Below, piece by piece: positions 5,309 through 5,447 of a DNA stretch of 5,447 nt; position 1 is the first letter of the stretch; each line of letters starts with the position of its first letter. The position numbers were made by a program, and so were the translations under genes. Source of the stretch: Dehalococcoidia bacterium UBA3254 (GTDB lineage: Bacteria > Chloroflexota > Dehalococcoidia > Dehalococcoidales > UBA3254); NCBI GenBank assembly GCA_002362735.1, contig DEUU01000068.1:1-5447 (forward strand), written 5' to 3'. Below the pieces are notes generated by a model. That model was not told the DNA's origin and did not search any database. It saw nothing but the letters and a program-made list of their open reading frames with translations.

Positions 5309-5447
5309 TTAGCCCGTCTTTTCTTTGGCTTTCTTCCTCTTGGCCTCTTTGTCAGCCTTTTGCTTGTCAAAATCCTCTTGACTCAAAGGCTCACAAAGGG
5401 TTAGTTCGCCGTCTCTGACCTTTATCGTGAAAAGCGCCTTGCATTTC
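5309..5447 (-). CDS. C-terminal end of an unrecognised protein, cut by the window edge
   Basis: Reading the − strand from 5446, an open frame of 45 residues ends in TAA at 5311-5309. The visible part begins KCKALFTIKVRDGELTLCEP, looking like a small β-rich domain end with two cysteines. It finishes in a highly charged lysine/alanine tail with KADKEAKRKKAKEKTG, which could be a helical or disordered nucleic-acid-binding or ribosome-associated extension. I do not recognise the family. Its start lies beyond the window. It is in the same direction as yifB, with 57 bases between its stop and the yifB ATG, but yifB appears to have its own promoter in that gap. The other two frames on this strand are stopped in this stretch, or lack a protein-like composition. 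Confidence 0.6.
   Translation of the reverse strand, partial: KCKALFTIKVRDGELTLCEPLSQEDFDKQKADKEAKRKKAKEKTG

Noticed and set aside
1..5447. Mobile elements, CRISPR arrays, tRNA or rRNA genes
   Set aside because: No spaced repeats, transposase-like frames, terminal inverted repeats or tRNA cloverleaf patterns were seen.

Overview
This window looks like a bacterial chromosome segment of moderate GC content. It carries the nusG–rplK–rplA–rplJ–rplL translation/transcription cluster on the + strand, followed by a short accessory stretch and a convergent pair of genes on the − strand. The ribosomal protein sequences, the L10-type leader and the small membrane proteins suggest an anaerobic Chloroflexota lineage, possibly Dehalococcoidia. 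That placement rests on remembered family resemblance, not on a search, and is tentative.

Left part (1–2823, + strand): the C-terminal two thirds of NusG enters from the left edge, then come L11, L1, L10 and L7/L12. L11 and L1 are separated by a single base, and so are L10 and L7/L12; both pairs are probably translationally coupled. Between L1 and L10 lies a 320-base leader. It holds a recognisable L10-binding kink-turn element (1699–1751), a possible antiterminator (1753–1787) and an intrinsic terminator with a UUCG loop (1778–1810). This is the architecture expected for feedback control of L10 and L12 synthesis by the L10–L12 complex. A strong GC-rich hairpin follows rplL. The usual next genes, rpoB and rpoC, are absent.

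Middle part (2824–3361, + strand): a good sigma-70 type promoter drives a single 90-residue protein of unknown function with two membrane segments, ended by an intrinsic terminator.

Right part (3362–5447, − strand): a SemiSWEET-type three-helix transporter with a TTG start, a full-length YifB/ComM-type Mg-chelatase-like AAA+ ATPase, and the lysine-rich C-terminus of an unrecognised protein cut by the window edge. The upstream sequence of yifB suggests that the longest reading frame over-extends the gene: its TTG falls in a consensus TTGACA −35 box, and the predicted transcription start coincides with an internal ATG, giving a leaderless mRNA.

Most of the window is conserved housekeeping sequence. 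I do not see a clearly undescribed system. The points most worth checking are the attenuator switch, the leaderless yifB start, the detached rpoBC and the two small membrane proteins.
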